Assembly (NCBI RefSeq): GCF_029977985.1 | Contig: NZ_JARKOT010000025.1 | Coordinates: forward strand, 1-35,058 | Direction: 5' to 3' | DNA: 35,058 nucleotides | DNA from: Propioniciclava sp. | GTDB taxonomy: Bacteria; Actinomycetota; Actinomycetes; Propionibacteriales; Propionibacteriaceae | In this document: positions 26,355-35,058 of the stretch, one piece after another | Position numbering within the stretch: position 1 is the stretch's first letter | Layout of the letters: each line of letters opens with the position of its first letter | Position numbers and translations under genes: made by a program | The notes under the pieces: generated by a model | What the model was told of the DNA's origin: nothing | The model's database searches: none | Seen by the model: only the letters and a program-made list of their open reading frames with translations

Positions 26355-26969
26355 TCAGGCGGGGTCGGCCACGCCCACGCGGGCGGGCCGGATGACGCGG
26401 TCGTTCAGCTTCGCACCCTTCTGCATCACCGCGGACACCACGGTCACGTCGGTCTCACCCTCGAAGGGCACGTGCATCAGGGCTTCGTGCAGGTGCGGAT
26501 CGAACGCGTCGCCTACCTCGCCGAACGTGGTCAGCCCGTACTTGGCCGCCACCTTGTCGATCTCGTCGGCGACGAGCTTGAACCCGCCCGCCAGCTCGTC
26601 GTGCTGCTTGGCGGCGTGGATCGAGTCGAGCACCGGCAACAGGTCGTTGACGACCGCCTCGATGCCCTTCTGCCGGGCCACGTCGCGATCGCGGTCGACG
26701 CGCCGCTTGTAGTTCACGTATTCGGCGTGGAGCCGCTGCAGGTCGGCCGTGCGCTCGGCCGCCAGCTTCTCCCAGTCGCTCGCTGCTTCGTCCGTCTTTC
26801 CGGACGACGCCCGCTCGGCCGCCGTCGGCTCCGTCGGCACCTCGACCGGAGAGTCGACGTCCAGCGCCGAGGCATCGTCGGGCACGGCGAAGAGGGGCTC
26901 CTCGGGGCCGTCCCCGCCGGCCTCGCCGTCGGGCACGAAGTCGGGGTTATCCTCGTGGTTGTCGCTCAC
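26355..26969 (-). CDS. grpE: Nucleotide exchange factor GrpE
   Basis: 204 residues, GTG start with AGAGGAG upstream. An acidic disordered N-terminus (1-65) is followed by a long coiled-coil helix ([22 protein letters not shown]) and the C-terminal beta domain ([31 protein letters not shown], then [20 protein letters not shown]). It releases ADP from DnaK in the cytosol. It is separated from dnaK by 122 bp holding a hairpin and a TAGGCT box, so it probably has its own promoter besides readthrough. Confidence 0.97.
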   Translation of the reverse strand: MSDNHEDNPDFVPDGEAGGDGPEEPLFAVPDDASALDVDSPVEVPTEPTAAERASSGKTDEAASDWEKLAAERTADLQRLHAEYVNYKRRVDRDRDVARQKGIEAVVNDLLPVLDSIHAAKQHDELAGGFKLVADEIDKVAAKYGLTTFGEVGDAFDPHLHEALMHVPFEGETDVTVVSAVMQKGAKLNDRVIRPARVGVADPA

Positions 26970-27011
26970 GTCACTCCTCTTTGCTCTACCTCAGGGGGCT
27001 ACTCATCGCTT

Positions 27012-27017
27012 AGCCTA
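27012..27017 (-). promoter_or_regulatory. Possible -10 box for grpE-dnaJ-hspR
   Basis: TAGGCT on the minus strand, about 43 nt before the grpE start. It lies just beyond the hairpin at 27035-27083 that may end the dnaK transcript. Confidence 0.4.
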
Positions 27018-27034
27018 GGTGGCCGGTCAGACAG

Positions 27035-27083
27035 GTCTCGACAGCTCGACCAGCGAGCCTTCGCCGGCCGAGCATGTCGAGAC
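27035..27083. repeat. Actinobacterial GTCTCGACA-type intergenic inverted repeat
   Basis: GTCTCGACAGCTCG (27035-27048) pairs with the segment 27069-27083, with one bulged base, around a 20-nt loop. Elements of the form GTCTCGACAAGCTCGACC...GAGCTTGTCGAGAC are, from general knowledge, scattered between genes of many actinobacteria. Here it also works as a likely partial terminator between dnaK and grpE. Confidence 0.65.
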
Positions 27084-27091
27084 GACTCACC

Positions 27092-28972
<1,881 letters not shown>

Positions 28973-29002
28973 TTACCTCCGGTTGTTCGTGGGGACTTCG
29001 CG

Positions 29003-29050
29003 GTTGAGCCTAGCAGACTCACCTGCGAGGTTGAGTACACCAGACTCAAC
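29003..29050 (-). promoter_or_regulatory. Two HspR (HAIR) operators and the dnaK promoter
   Basis: HAIR consensus is CTTGAGT-N7-ACTCAAG. Box 1 (29030-29050) is GTTGAGT-N7-ACTCAAC, a perfect 7-7-7 inverted repeat. Box 2 (29003-29023) is GTTGAGC-N7-ACTCACC, less perfect. Their centres are 27 bp apart. A minus-strand -10 box TAGGCT (complement of 29007-29012) lies inside box 2, so HspR bound there would block transcription. The 96 bp beyond box 1 to the next gene (29051-29146) shows only a weak short hairpin. Confidence 0.85.
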
Positions 29051-29146
29051 TCCGGGTGGCGTCCGGGTATTCCCTCCCCGCGCCGCAGGCTCACGCGCCA
29101 CAATGGGGCTCATGCCCTGCCAGTCAGAAGCGCGCTCGCGCTGGAG

Positions 29147-29323
29147 TTACCGCTCCACGGACTCGGTGTTGTCGATCTGCTCGCGCGGGTCGGTGTTGTC
29201 GATCGGGTCGGTGGGGTCGGTGTTGTCGATCGGGTCCATCGGGTCGTGCGCGTCGGTGTTCTCGGTCGCTTCGGTGGTCTCGGTGGGATCGCTCCTGTCC
29301 GCGGCCTGCCTGTTCTCGATCAT
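29147..29323 (-). CDS. Small acidic 9-residue-repeat protein coupled to the CPBP protease
   Basis: 58 residues. ATG 29323 overlaps the TGA of the CPBP gene (ATGA), which is the main reason to call it a gene. The sequence is dominated by Asp, Thr, Asn, Pro and Ile. It contains three copies of a 9-residue unit (DPIDNTDPT, DPIDNTDPR, EQIDNTESV) after a Thr/Glu stretch, encoded by a 27-bp DNA repeat. There is no signal peptide or membrane helix, so it is probably disordered and cytosolic. Function is unknown; it could be an antigen-like or metal-binding peptide, or a substrate of the protease. The chance that it is an untranslated low-complexity frame is real. Confidence 0.5.
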   Translation of the reverse strand: MIENRQAADRSDPTETTEATENTDAHDPMDPIDNTDPTDPIDNTDPREQIDNTESVER

Positions 29324-30162
29324 GAGCCGGCGTCGGGTGCGCGGCGTGCTGGGGTCGGCGCGAGGCTGACTCGGGGCCGTCCACCCAACTGCACGGGTCC
29401 GGCGACCACCGCCACCACCGCTGCGGCGACGAGCATCGCCACGGGGAAGGCCCAGCCGGCCGGGGCGAGCATGGCCATGGCGAGGTTCAGGCCTGCATGC
29501 AGCAGCATCGGTCCGACCATCGACCCGCGGCCCGCGTTCAGCAGCCACGCCGCCAGCACCGACGGGCCGACGGCGCCGACGACCGTTGTCCACGGGTCGG
29601 CGCCGACCGCCAGCGCGATCGGCAGGTGGTGGACGCCCCACAGCACCCCCACGAGCACCGACGCTGGCAGGGCCGCCCACCGGTGCTGCAGCCGCGGCTG
29701 CCAGAACCCGCGCCAGCCGTACTCCTCGAGCAGCGGGCTGCTGATGAGTTGCATCGCCCCGATCGGCACGAGCGCGAGCAGGGTGAACCAGCCGATCTGC
29801 CCCCACATCTGCGCCACCCCGTCGCCGAACGAGCCGCGCACCAGCCCGGCCGCCACGGCCAGCGACGGCACCAAAGCGACCGCCGCGGCCCACCACCACC
29901 AGGGGTGCCCCTTCGCGTCGAGGTAGCGCCGCCAGCCGTCGGCGACCTCCGCCGCCCCGCCTCGCGCGTGCCGGACGATCCAGCCCGCGACGAGCGCCAT
30001 GCCCGCCCCCGGCGTCTGGAAGAAGATCAGCCACCCGAACCGCTCCGGACGCCCAGAGATCAGCACCATGGCCGGCACGTAGAACAGCCAGCCCAAGCCG
30101 AAGGCGAGCACCGGGAAGGCCACGAGGTCGTGGTCCCGCACCCAGGACCACACGCGCCTCAT
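29320..30162 (-). CDS. CPBP-family intramembrane metalloprotease (Abi/CAAX type)
   Basis: 280 residues with about eight membrane helices. The three CPBP motifs are present: EEYGWRG (Glu146, Glu147, Arg151), LWGVHHLP (His178, His179) and LHAGLN (His222, Asn226), which form the glutamate/histidine active site inside the membrane. Relatives process prenylated proteins in eukaryotes, and in bacteria are linked to bacteriocin maturation or self-immunity. ATG 30162 overlaps the stop of the SRPBCC-like gene (ATGA). The protease stop overlaps the start of the acidic repeat peptide, so the three form a coupled cassette. Confidence 0.9.
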   Translation of the reverse strand: MRRVWSWVRDHDLVAFPVLAFGLGWLFYVPAMVLISGRPERFGWLIFFQTPGAGMALVAGWIVRHARGGAAEVADGWRRYLDAKGHPWWWWAAAVALVPSLAVAAGLVRGSFGDGVAQMWGQIGWFTLLALVPIGAMQLISSPLLEEYGWRGFWQPRLQHRWAALPASVLVGVLWGVHHLPIALAVGADPWTTVVGAVGPSVLAAWLLNAGRGSMVGPMLLHAGLNLAMAMLAPAGWAFPVAMLVAAAVVAVVAGPVQLGGRPRVSLAPTPARRAPDAGS

Positions 30163-30817
30163 GCTGCGGACGCCTCCCGTCCCACCCGTTCACGGATGCC
30201 GGCCAGCATCGCTGACGTCATCAGCGTGCTGACCAGGCCACCCACGACGACCGACGCCGCCCCGGCCGCCGACGTCGGTCGGTAACGCTCGCGGGCGACC
30301 AGACGGACGCCGGCGGCGTCCGGTCGCTCGCGGATGACGAAGGCCCAACTGAACTCGAACGGTTGCTCGAACCGCCCCGCCTCACCCGGTCCCGGCGGGG
30401 CGACGACGAGCGCGTGCGGCGCGTCGACCTGGGCGATGCGGAGCACCATGTCGGGGTGCAGGGGGAAGCGGTCGCCGACGTGCGGGTCCTGCCAGGCGGC
30501 AACGATGCGGTCGGCGTTGGTGATGCGGCAGCCGACGAGGTTCTCCAACCAGGCGATGCTGTAGAAGCCCCCCTGGTCCTGGCCCAACTGGGCCACCCAC
30601 GGCCAGACGGCCTCGGCGGGGGCGTCGATCGAGATGCCCCGGGTGGCACCGTGCTCGCGTTCGGGACCAGGTCGTCACCGGGCAGGACGCCCGTCCGCTC
30701 CTGTGGGGTCGCCCCCAGGGTGAGGTGCTCGCCCTGCGCCAGCCACACCACCGTCCGCGCCGCGACCGCGGCCAGCGCTGCCACCCTTCCCAGCAACCTG
30801 CCCGCTCGATGCGTCAC
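30159..30817 (-). pseudogene. SRPBCC-like membrane-associated protein, frameshifted
   Basis: The natural start is GTG 30817 (GAGGGAGGCG just upstream). The first frame gives THRAGRLLGRVAALAAVAAR, a membrane helix, then GATPQERTGVLPGDDLVPNAST. Homology then continues in the next frame: ATRGISIDAPAEAVWPWVAQLGQDQGGFYSIAWLENLVG and a lipid-binding-like SRPBCC domain ending in a second helix (VVVGGLVSTLMTSAML). Upstream of VAQLGQ (30596) the second frame reaches a stop (30675-30677) without a usable start. A single missing base near 30648-30655 would join the two frames exactly, giving about 220 residues. It is either a real broken gene or a sequencing error. Its stop overlaps the CPBP start. A -10-like TAGCGT lies at 30841-30846 (minus). 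Confidence 0.75.
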
Positions 30818-30867
30818 AACCGCCTCCCTCGCCGACCTCCACGCTACGCCCACGCTCGGCGCACTGA

Positions 30868-30939
30868 CTGACCTCCCGATTGAGACATCCCAACTGCGTG
30901 CACGTGCGCGTAGTTGGGATGTCCCAATCGGGAGGTCAG
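30868..30939. repeat. 72-bp near-perfect palindrome
   Basis: 28-nt arms (30868-30895 and 30912-30939) with one mismatch. The 16-nt centre is itself nearly self-complementary, so the whole can form about 36 bp of stem in RNA. The arm core TTGGGATGTCCCAA is palindromic on its own. It lies between divergent genes, where a terminator is not expected. Confidence 0.85.
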
Positions 30940-30975
30940 GCGAATTGGGGTCGGTCGTGATGCCATGGTGGTGCC

Positions 30976-31824
30976 ATGGAGACGAGCATCACGACCTCCG
31001 ACGGCCGCTCGTTGGCCGCGCTCACCCTCGGCTCGGGCCCCGCGCTCGTCGTGTTCGAGGCGGGTCTGGGCATGAGCGGCTGGACGTGGCTGCCGATCAT
31101 GCGCGAACTCGCCACGCAGGGGCGCGTCGTCGCCTATGACCGCGCGGGGCTCGGCACGAGCACCTCGGACGCCGCCCCGCGACGGCTGGAACGGCTGGCG
31201 TCCGACCTCACCTGCGTCATCGACGCCTTCCCCCACGAACGGCTGGTGCTCGTGGGCCACAGCTGGGGCGGCCCGGTGGTGCGCCTCGTCGCGGCCCAGC
31301 GGCTGGCCCGCGGGGAGCGGGTGGACGGCCTCGTGCTCGTCGACCCCGCCGACGAGCACGCCGACCTCTACTTCGGCCGGCTCGTCGCGTGGCAGAGCGC
31401 GGTGCAGGCGGCCACGCTCGAACCACTGGCGCGGCTCGGCCTGCTCGCCCCCACGGTGCGGCGGATGCTCCGCGGGCTGCCCCCCGACGTGTTGGACGCC
31501 GCCGTGACGGCCAGTACGACGCCAGCAGCCGCCCGGGCCACCACCGCCGAGGACCGCTGGATCGTCCCGGCCCTGCGCCGCCTGCGCGAGCACACGTTAC
31601 CCCTGGCCGACCTGCCCGTGCGGTTGATCTCGGGCACCCGCACGAGCCGCTGGGACGCCGGCACGCGCGCCCACCTCAACGCCGCCCACCGCGCGAGCGT
31701 CGCCGCGCACCCGGGGGCAGCGTTCGTGGCGGCGACGGCGTCCGGGCATCTGGTTCCCTTGTCCGAACCGGAGATCGTGGTCGCCGCGGTGGCGGACCTG
31801 CTCGCGCGCCCGCCAGCGCCCTAG
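30976..31824 (+). CDS. Alpha/beta hydrolase
   Basis: 282 residues. Alpha/beta-hydrolase fold: oxyanion region FEAGLGMSGWTW (27-38), YDRAGLGTS, the nucleophile elbow GHSWGG (Ser about 96), an acid in LVDPADEH and the catalytic His in ASGHLVPLSEPE near the C-terminus. It resembles haloperoxidase/esterase-like hydrolases, and the substrate is unknown. There is no good ribosome-binding site before ATG; CATGGT 6 nt upstream has the spacing of a leaderless -10 box but is a poor match. The TAG stop is inside the -10 box of the SDR gene. Confidence 0.88.
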   Translation: METSITTSDGRSLAALTLGSGPALVVFEAGLGMSGWTWLPIMRELATQGRVVAYDRAGLGTSTSDAAPRRLERLASDLTCVIDAFPHERLVLVGHSWGGPVVRLVAAQRLARGERVDGLVLVDPADEHADLYFGRLVAWQSAVQAATLEPLARLGLLAPTVRRMLRGLPPDVLDAAVTASTTPAAARATTAEDRWIVPALRRLREHTLPLADLPVRLISGTRTSRWDAGTRAHLNAAHRASVAAHPGAAFVAATASGHLVPLSEPEIVVAAVADLLARPPAP

Positions 31825-31827
31825 CCT
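31822..31827 (+). promoter_or_regulatory. -10 box for the SDR gene, overlapping a stop codon
   Basis: TAGCCT, 7 nt before ATG 31835; its first three bases are the stop codon of the hydrolase gene. Confidence 0.5.
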
Positions 31828-31834
31828 TGGCCGC

Positions 31835-32608
31835 ATGGAGCCACGCTCAGCCCTGATCACCGGCGTCTCCCGCCGTGGCGGCATCGGGTTCGCCATCGCC
31901 CGCCGGCTCGCCGCAGCGGGCTGCGACCTGGCCGTGACCCACTTCGCGCCCCACGACGCCGACCAGCCATGGGGAGCCGACTCGCTGCCCTCGGTCCTCG
32001 ATGGCATCCGGGAGGCACTGCAGCCCGGCCGGCAGCTCGTCGACGTGGGGGCCGATCTGGCCGACCCGGACGCCCCGGCCCGCGTCGTCGCGTTCGCCCG
32101 CGAGCATCTCGGGCCCCTCAGCGTGCTCGTGTGCAACCACGCCCGATCCGGGAGCGACGGGCCCTTGCTGGACCAGACCGCGGCGCTGCTCGACGCGCAC
32201 TGGGCGGTGAACGCGCGCGCATCACTGCTGCTGGCACGCGAATTCGCGGCGCAGCACGACGGCCGCGGCGGTGGCCGCATCGTCTTCCTCACCTCCGGCC
32301 AGGACCTGGGCCCCATGCCGAACGAGGTCGCCTACGCGGCGTCCAAGGCTGCTCTGGCCGGCATCACCAAGACGATCGCGCACGAGCTGGCACCCCGTGG
32401 CATCACGGTGAACGCGGTGAATCCGGGCCCGGTCGACTCCGCCTCCTACGTCACCGAAGAGATGAGGGACGCCCTCGCCGACCGCTTCCCACTCGGGCGT
32501 TGGGGCCAGCCGGACGACCCGGCCCGCCTCATCGGGTGGCTGGTCTCGGAGGAGGGCCGCTGGGTGACCGGCCAAGTCCTCAACACCGAGGGAGGCTTCA
32601 TCCGCTGA
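31835..32608 (+). CDS. Short-chain dehydrogenase/reductase
   Basis: 257 residues, leaderless ATG. Classical SDR: cofactor loop LITGVSRRGGIGFAIA (7-22; the two Arg favour NADPH, and the loop is slightly longer than TGxxxGIG), CNHA in place of NNAG, the catalytic Ser in LTSGQD, YAASK (Tyr and Lys), and NAVNPGPVDS. It is closest in style to FabG-like 3-oxoacyl reductases. The C-terminal GRWGQPDDPARLIGWLVSEEGRWVTGQVLNTEGGF is standard for this group. It follows the hydrolase gene by 10 bp but has a separate promoter. Its substrate is unknown. Convergent with the ChaB gene; a weak hairpin (GCTGACGGCC with 32668-32682) lies in the 69-bp gap. Confidence 0.9.
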   Translation: MEPRSALITGVSRRGGIGFAIARRLAAAGCDLAVTHFAPHDADQPWGADSLPSVLDGIREALQPGRQLVDVGADLADPDAPARVVAFAREHLGPLSVLVCNHARSGSDGPLLDQTAALLDAHWAVNARASLLLAREFAAQHDGRGGGRIVFLTSGQDLGPMPNEVAYAASKAALAGITKTIAHELAPRGITVNAVNPGPVDSASYVTEEMRDALADRFPLGRWGQPDDPARLIGWLVSEEGRWVTGQVLNTEGGFIR

Positions 32609-32677
32609 CGGCCGCGACCCGCTGGCCTTGGGAGTTGGAGCGACCCCGGCTCGGCGGCATCCGAGCAGGCCGTTGCG

Positions 32678-33097
32678 TCAGCCGGTCGCCCGCCGGGTAG
32701 CCCGCTCGTTGGCCTTCTGTAGCGCCTCGACGAGTTCGGCCTTCGTCATGCGTGAGCGGCCCTTCACGTCGAGGCGCTTGGCCAGGTCGAGCAGATGCGC
32801 CTTCGTGGCGTTCGCGTCGACGCCACCGGCTGACGGCAGGTCGTTGAGGCCGCCCTGCTCGGCGCTGGCGTCGGAGGGGCCGGGCTCGTCCTTGGCCTCC
32901 CAGTGGTCGCCGACCTTCTCGTGGGTGTGCTTCAGCGAGGCGAACGCGGTGCGCTGGGCACGCTCCTCGTCGTCGTACTGCTCCAGGGCGGCGTCGTAGG
33001 TGTGCGCGTACGTGCGCTGGGCCTTCTGCGACGAGCGCTTGAGCGTCCCGGGCAGTTCGGACTGCTTGGCGCTGCCGTCGGCGTTGGTCTTCGGCAT
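32678..33097 (-). CDS. ChaB family protein with C-terminal Rho-N/SAP-like domain
   Basis: 139 residues; ATG with AGGAGGA 3-4 nt upstream. Residues about 13-70 (ELPGTLKRSSQKAQRTYAHTYDAALEQYDDEERAQRTAF, then ALKHTHEKVGDHWEAK) match ChaB, a small helical domain of uncertain function named after the E. coli cation-transport regulator. Residues about 95-135 (TKAHLLDLAKRLDVKGRSRMTKAELVEALQ) match the Rho N-terminal/SAP-like helical hairpin that binds nucleic acids. The fusion suggests a nucleic-acid-associated protein, and is common in actinobacteria. It follows the DinB-like gene by 8 bp, and its ribosome-binding site overlaps that gene's stop, so they are coupled. Confidence 0.88.
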   Translation of the reverse strand: MPKTNADGSAKQSELPGTLKRSSQKAQRTYAHTYDAALEQYDDEERAQRTAFASLKHTHEKVGDHWEAKDEPGPSDASAEQGGLNDLPSAGGVDANATKAHLLDLAKRLDVKGRSRMTKAELVEALQKANERATRRATG

Positions 33098-33105
33098 CGT
33101 TCCTC

Positions 33106-33678
33106 CTAGCCAGTGAGCGGTCGGTGGGCGTAGAGGTCGCGCAACAGGGCGATCTCGGCGCCGTGATGGATGAGCTCGCGGTTGATGTGCAGCACGAGGG
33201 TGGCGCGCGGCTGGTCGGCGTACGCGGCGGGCTCCCGGTCGCCCACCGGCACCGCGAGGTCGGCCGCCGACCAGCTGTTCACGCCGTCCAGCCACTGCCT
33301 GTAGAGGTCGTCGAGGCGGGCGAGGGCGTCCGCGGCGGTCTCGGGATACCGGTAGGTCTGGTAGTCGTGCGGCTCGCCGCCGAAGTGACCGGCGATGCGG
33401 GCGCCGAGCACCCCGACCAGCAGATGCGACAGCCGCCACGCGATCGTCGTGACCGGGGCGGGCACCGGCTCCGGCCAGGCCCAGTCGATGGTCCAGTCGC
33501 CGGTCCCAGGCTGGAACTCGCTGGTCGAATTCGCCTTGCGGCGCACGTGCCAGGTCCCCGCGACAGGCTCCCAGAAGTACTCGTCGTCGGTCAGCCCCTC
33601 CAGCCGTGGCCGGAGCTGGGTGCGCCAGTGCCAGTCGATCTGCTCGACGAGTTCGTGGGTGAGGTCGACCGTGGTCAT
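33106..33678 (-). CDS. DinB-like (DUF664-type) four-helix protein
   Basis: 190 residues from ATG 33678; the frame is open upstream, but the conserved domain begins at TTVDLTHELVEQIDWHWRTQLRPRLEGLTDDEYFWEP. The four-helix bundle has metal-ligand His candidates in IAWRLSHLLVGVLG (first) and in HINRELIHHGAEIALLRDLY (C-terminal), as in DinB/mycothiol-dependent enzymes. Relatives include thiol-dependent isomerases and S-transferases that use mycothiol or bacillithiol. No specific reaction can be named. Translationally coupled to the ChaB gene. The 148 bp upstream (33679-33826) show nothing recognisable. Confidence 0.82.
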   Translation of the reverse strand: MTTVDLTHELVEQIDWHWRTQLRPRLEGLTDDEYFWEPVAGTWHVRRKANSTSEFQPGTGDWTIDWAWPEPVPAPVTTIAWRLSHLLVGVLGARIAGHFGGEPHDYQTYRYPETAADALARLDDLYRQWLDGVNSWSAADLAVPVGDREPAAYADQPRATLVLHINRELIHHGAEIALLRDLYAHRPLTG

Positions 33679-33826
33679 GCCCTTCACCGTCGCACAAGCC
33701 GACGCGACACGGAAGACCTCCGTCGACAGGCCTGCCCCCTGGACGCGTGCCGTGGCGAGGGCTTTCGTACGCCCAGACGTCCCCGACCAAGACAAGCCCA
33801 GTCCACGACACGACCGGCACGCCGGC

Positions 33827-33923
33827 GGGGAGTGCTCCCCATGGCGACCTGTCGGGGACCGTTCTAGGTTGACGTCAACGAAGGACCCAGCCGGGATCAC
33901 CAACCAATGAAGGAGCAGCCCTG
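33827..33923 (+). promoter_or_regulatory. Conserved upstream region of WXG100 copy 2
   Basis: Perfect palindrome GGGGAGTGCTCCCC (33827-33840), 24 nt, -10 box TAGGTT (33865-33870), then a 53-nt leader with CCGGGATCACCAACCAA and GAAGGAGCAGCC before ATG 33924. All elements match copy 1 in sequence and order. The palindrome lies just upstream of the expected -35 position, where an activator or repressor would bind. Confidence 0.65.
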
Positions 33924-34190
33924 ATGAGTGGCATGGTCGGAAGGGACATCGCCGGGGTCCGCCACCTCAGCAGACTCATGCTCACCAAGGCCGACGAGAT
34001 CGACGACGCCGCCAGGCAGATCACCGCGCAGCTCAACAGCGTCAAGTGGGTCGGCAACGACGCCCAGCGGTTCCGCAACGACTGGAACGGCCGCCACACC
34101 GCTACCTTGCGGTACGTGTGCGACGAACTCCGCACCGCCGGCAAGCAGGAGGCCAAGGACGCCGACGAGCAGGAGAAGGCCTTCGCTTGA
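33924..34190 (+). CDS. WXG100-family protein, copy 2
   Basis: 88 residues, the same length as copy 1, with a good GAAGGAG ribosome-binding site. W-x-G turn in VKWVGNDAQRFRNDWNG. About 75 of 88 residues are identical to copy 1; the changes cluster in the first 35 residues (Met7/Arg, Glu8/Asp, Gln14/His, Glu22/Lys, Lys35/Ala) and are mostly charge changes on helix 1. The pair may form a heterodimer, as EsxA/EsxB do, or be alternative versions of one protein. No ESX secretion gene is nearby. A hairpin follows the stop. Confidence 0.87.
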   Translation: MSGMVGRDIAGVRHLSRLMLTKADEIDDAARQITAQLNSVKWVGNDAQRFRNDWNGRHTATLRYVCDELRTAGKQEAKDADEQEKAFA

Positions 34191-34223
34191 CCGCCACCCC
34201 ACCCCCAAGCCCCCCGCGAGCGC

Positions 34224-34245
34224 CCCGGTCACCACCCGGACCGGG
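34224..34245 (+). terminator. Terminator of the second WXG100 gene
   Basis: CCCGGTC (34224-34230) and GACCGGG (34239-34245) form a 7-bp stem with an 8-nt loop, 33 bp after the stop, in C-rich flanks. Loop and stem core are related to the hairpin after copy 1. Confidence 0.55.
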
Positions 34246-34335
34246 CCCCCCGCGTCCGTCACGAGGAGGCGCGGTGTCCCAAGCCCCGGCACACTGACGC
34301 CTGACCGTTCTCCTCGCGGCGGGGCGAGCCAACGA

Positions 34336-35058
34336 TCAGCGGGTCGTGACGTCGTACCAGCCGTTGGGTCCGGGCAGTTCCTCGGCGTCCGTCGGCCCCC
34401 AGGTGCCCTTGTAATACGGCACCGGCCGCTCGCCGGGGTCGAGGATGCGGTCGACGATGCGCCACTCCTCGTTGATGGTGTCCTCGCGGGCGAAGCGGTG
34501 GCGCTCGCCGCTCATCGCGTCGTCGAGGAGGCGCTCGTAGGCTCCCCGTCGTTCGCCGAGCGCCTGCTCGAAGTCGACGTTGAGTTCCACCTCGCGGGTC
34601 ACGGTTCGGGCACCCGGCACCTTCGCCTGGACGGCGAGCGTCACGCCGTCGGCGTGACCGAGCCGGAAGTGGAACCGGTTGCCCTTGGGCACCGCCGCGT
34701 CCGCGCCGGCGAAGAGCATCCGCGGCGGACGCCGCAGCACCACCACGGCCTCGGTCGCCGCCCCGGGCATGTACTTGCCCGCGCGCAGGTAGAAGGGCAC
34801 GCCCGCCCAGCGCCACGAGTCGATCGTCAACTGGGTCGCGACGAACGTCTCCGTCTCGGACGCCTCGCGCACGCCCTTCTCGTCGAGGTAGCCCACGTAC
34901 TGGCCGAGCACGGTGGTCGCGGGGTCGAGGGGCAGGCACTGCCGCAGCACCTTGACCTCCTCGTCGCGGTAGGCATCGGCGTCGTCGGAGATGGGGGGCT
35001 CCATGGCGAGCAGCGCCACGGGCTGGAGCAGGTGGTTCTGCAGCACGTCGCGCACCGT
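34336..35058 (-). CDS. zwf: Glucose-6-phosphate 1-dehydrogenase, C-terminal part
   Basis: The last 241 residues are visible; the N-terminal Rossmann domain with the NADP site is beyond the window. The segment starts in TVRDVLQNHLLQPVALLAMEPP, a conserved stretch just after the active-site region, and includes VGYLDEKGV, SWRWAGVPFYLRAGKYM (the LRxGK substrate-site motif) and a C-terminus ending GPNGWYDVTTR. The enzyme oxidises glucose 6-phosphate to 6-phosphogluconolactone, making NADPH for the pentose phosphate pathway. It converges on the second WXG100 gene. Confidence 0.95.
   Translation of the reverse strand, partial: TVRDVLQNHLLQPVALLAMEPPISDDADAYRDEEVKVLRQCLPLDPATTVLGQYVGYLDEKGVREASETETFVATQLTIDSWRWAGVPFYLRAGKYMPGAATEAVVVLRRPPRMLFAGADAAVPKGNRFHFRLGHADGVTLAVQAKVPGARTVTREVELNVDFEQALGERRGAYERLLDDAMSGERHRFAREDTINEEWRIVDRILDPGERPVPYYKGTWGPTDAEELPGPNGWYDVTTR

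Overview
The window is high-GC actinobacterial chromosome. The evidence is the gene order dnaK-grpE-dnaJ-hspR with HspR-type operators, two small WXG100 proteins, a monomeric NADP-dependent isocitrate dehydrogenase, a hexameric-type citrate synthase, many GTG starts, and promoters with TAGGGT/TAGGCT -10 boxes placed 6-7 nt before the start codon (leaderless mRNAs). Protein style and gene mix suggest Propionibacteriales or a close relative, but no marker gene in the window settles this. I see no insertion sequence, prophage, CRISPR array, tRNA or rRNA.

Layout. 1-1179: the Thr/Ala-rich tail of an unknown protein, a strong terminator and a probable glycosyltransferase. 1294-3991: a Zur-box-controlled zinc ABC importer (lipoprotein, permease, His-tailed ATPase). 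4102-6944: a CtaA/COX15-like membrane protein, then a NarL-type two-component pair. 7028-12003: an RNase HI fused to an NTF2-like domain, citrate synthase, a 425-bp intergenic region with clustered DnaA-box-like sites and a structured, terminator-ended segment, and isocitrate dehydrogenase. 12008-17097: an M20 amidohydrolase (minus), a DUF1905-like protein, a NYN/PIN-like protein, a patatin-like esterase, an AGCS amino-acid symporter and a CDF-like cation transporter.

17180-22473 is a plus-strand run of seven genes with 4-bp overlaps at all junctions but one: an osmoprotectant (glycine betaine/choline type) ABC importer, then an HxlR regulator, an NmrA-like reductase and a zinc-free quinone oxidoreductase. 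It converges on a cytochrome P450 (22479-23735, minus). Upstream of the P450 lies an alternating 19/21-23-nt tandem array ending in a 27-bp-arm hairpin, then a WXG100 gene (24253-24519, minus).

24721-28966 holds hspR, dnaJ, grpE and dnaK (all minus) with two HspR boxes upstream of dnaK. 29147-30817 is a minus-strand cassette: a frameshifted SRPBCC-like gene, a CPBP membrane protease and a 58-residue acidic repeat peptide, coupled by ATGA overlaps. A 72-bp near-perfect palindrome separates it from an alpha/beta hydrolase and an SDR on the plus strand. Then come a ChaB/Rho-N protein and a DinB-like protein (minus), a second WXG100 gene (33924-34190, plus) that is about 85% identical to the first and shares its upstream palindrome, and the C-terminal part of glucose-6-phosphate dehydrogenase (minus, runs off the window).

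The points I consider most worth following up are the WXG100 twins with their shared operator-like palindrome, the alternating repeat array plus hairpin, the DnaA-box cluster with the adjacent candidate RNA, the acidic repeat peptide coupled to a CPBP protease, the seven-gene osmoprotectant/redox operon, and the leaderless promoter signature in which -10 boxes contain the stop codon of the gene before.
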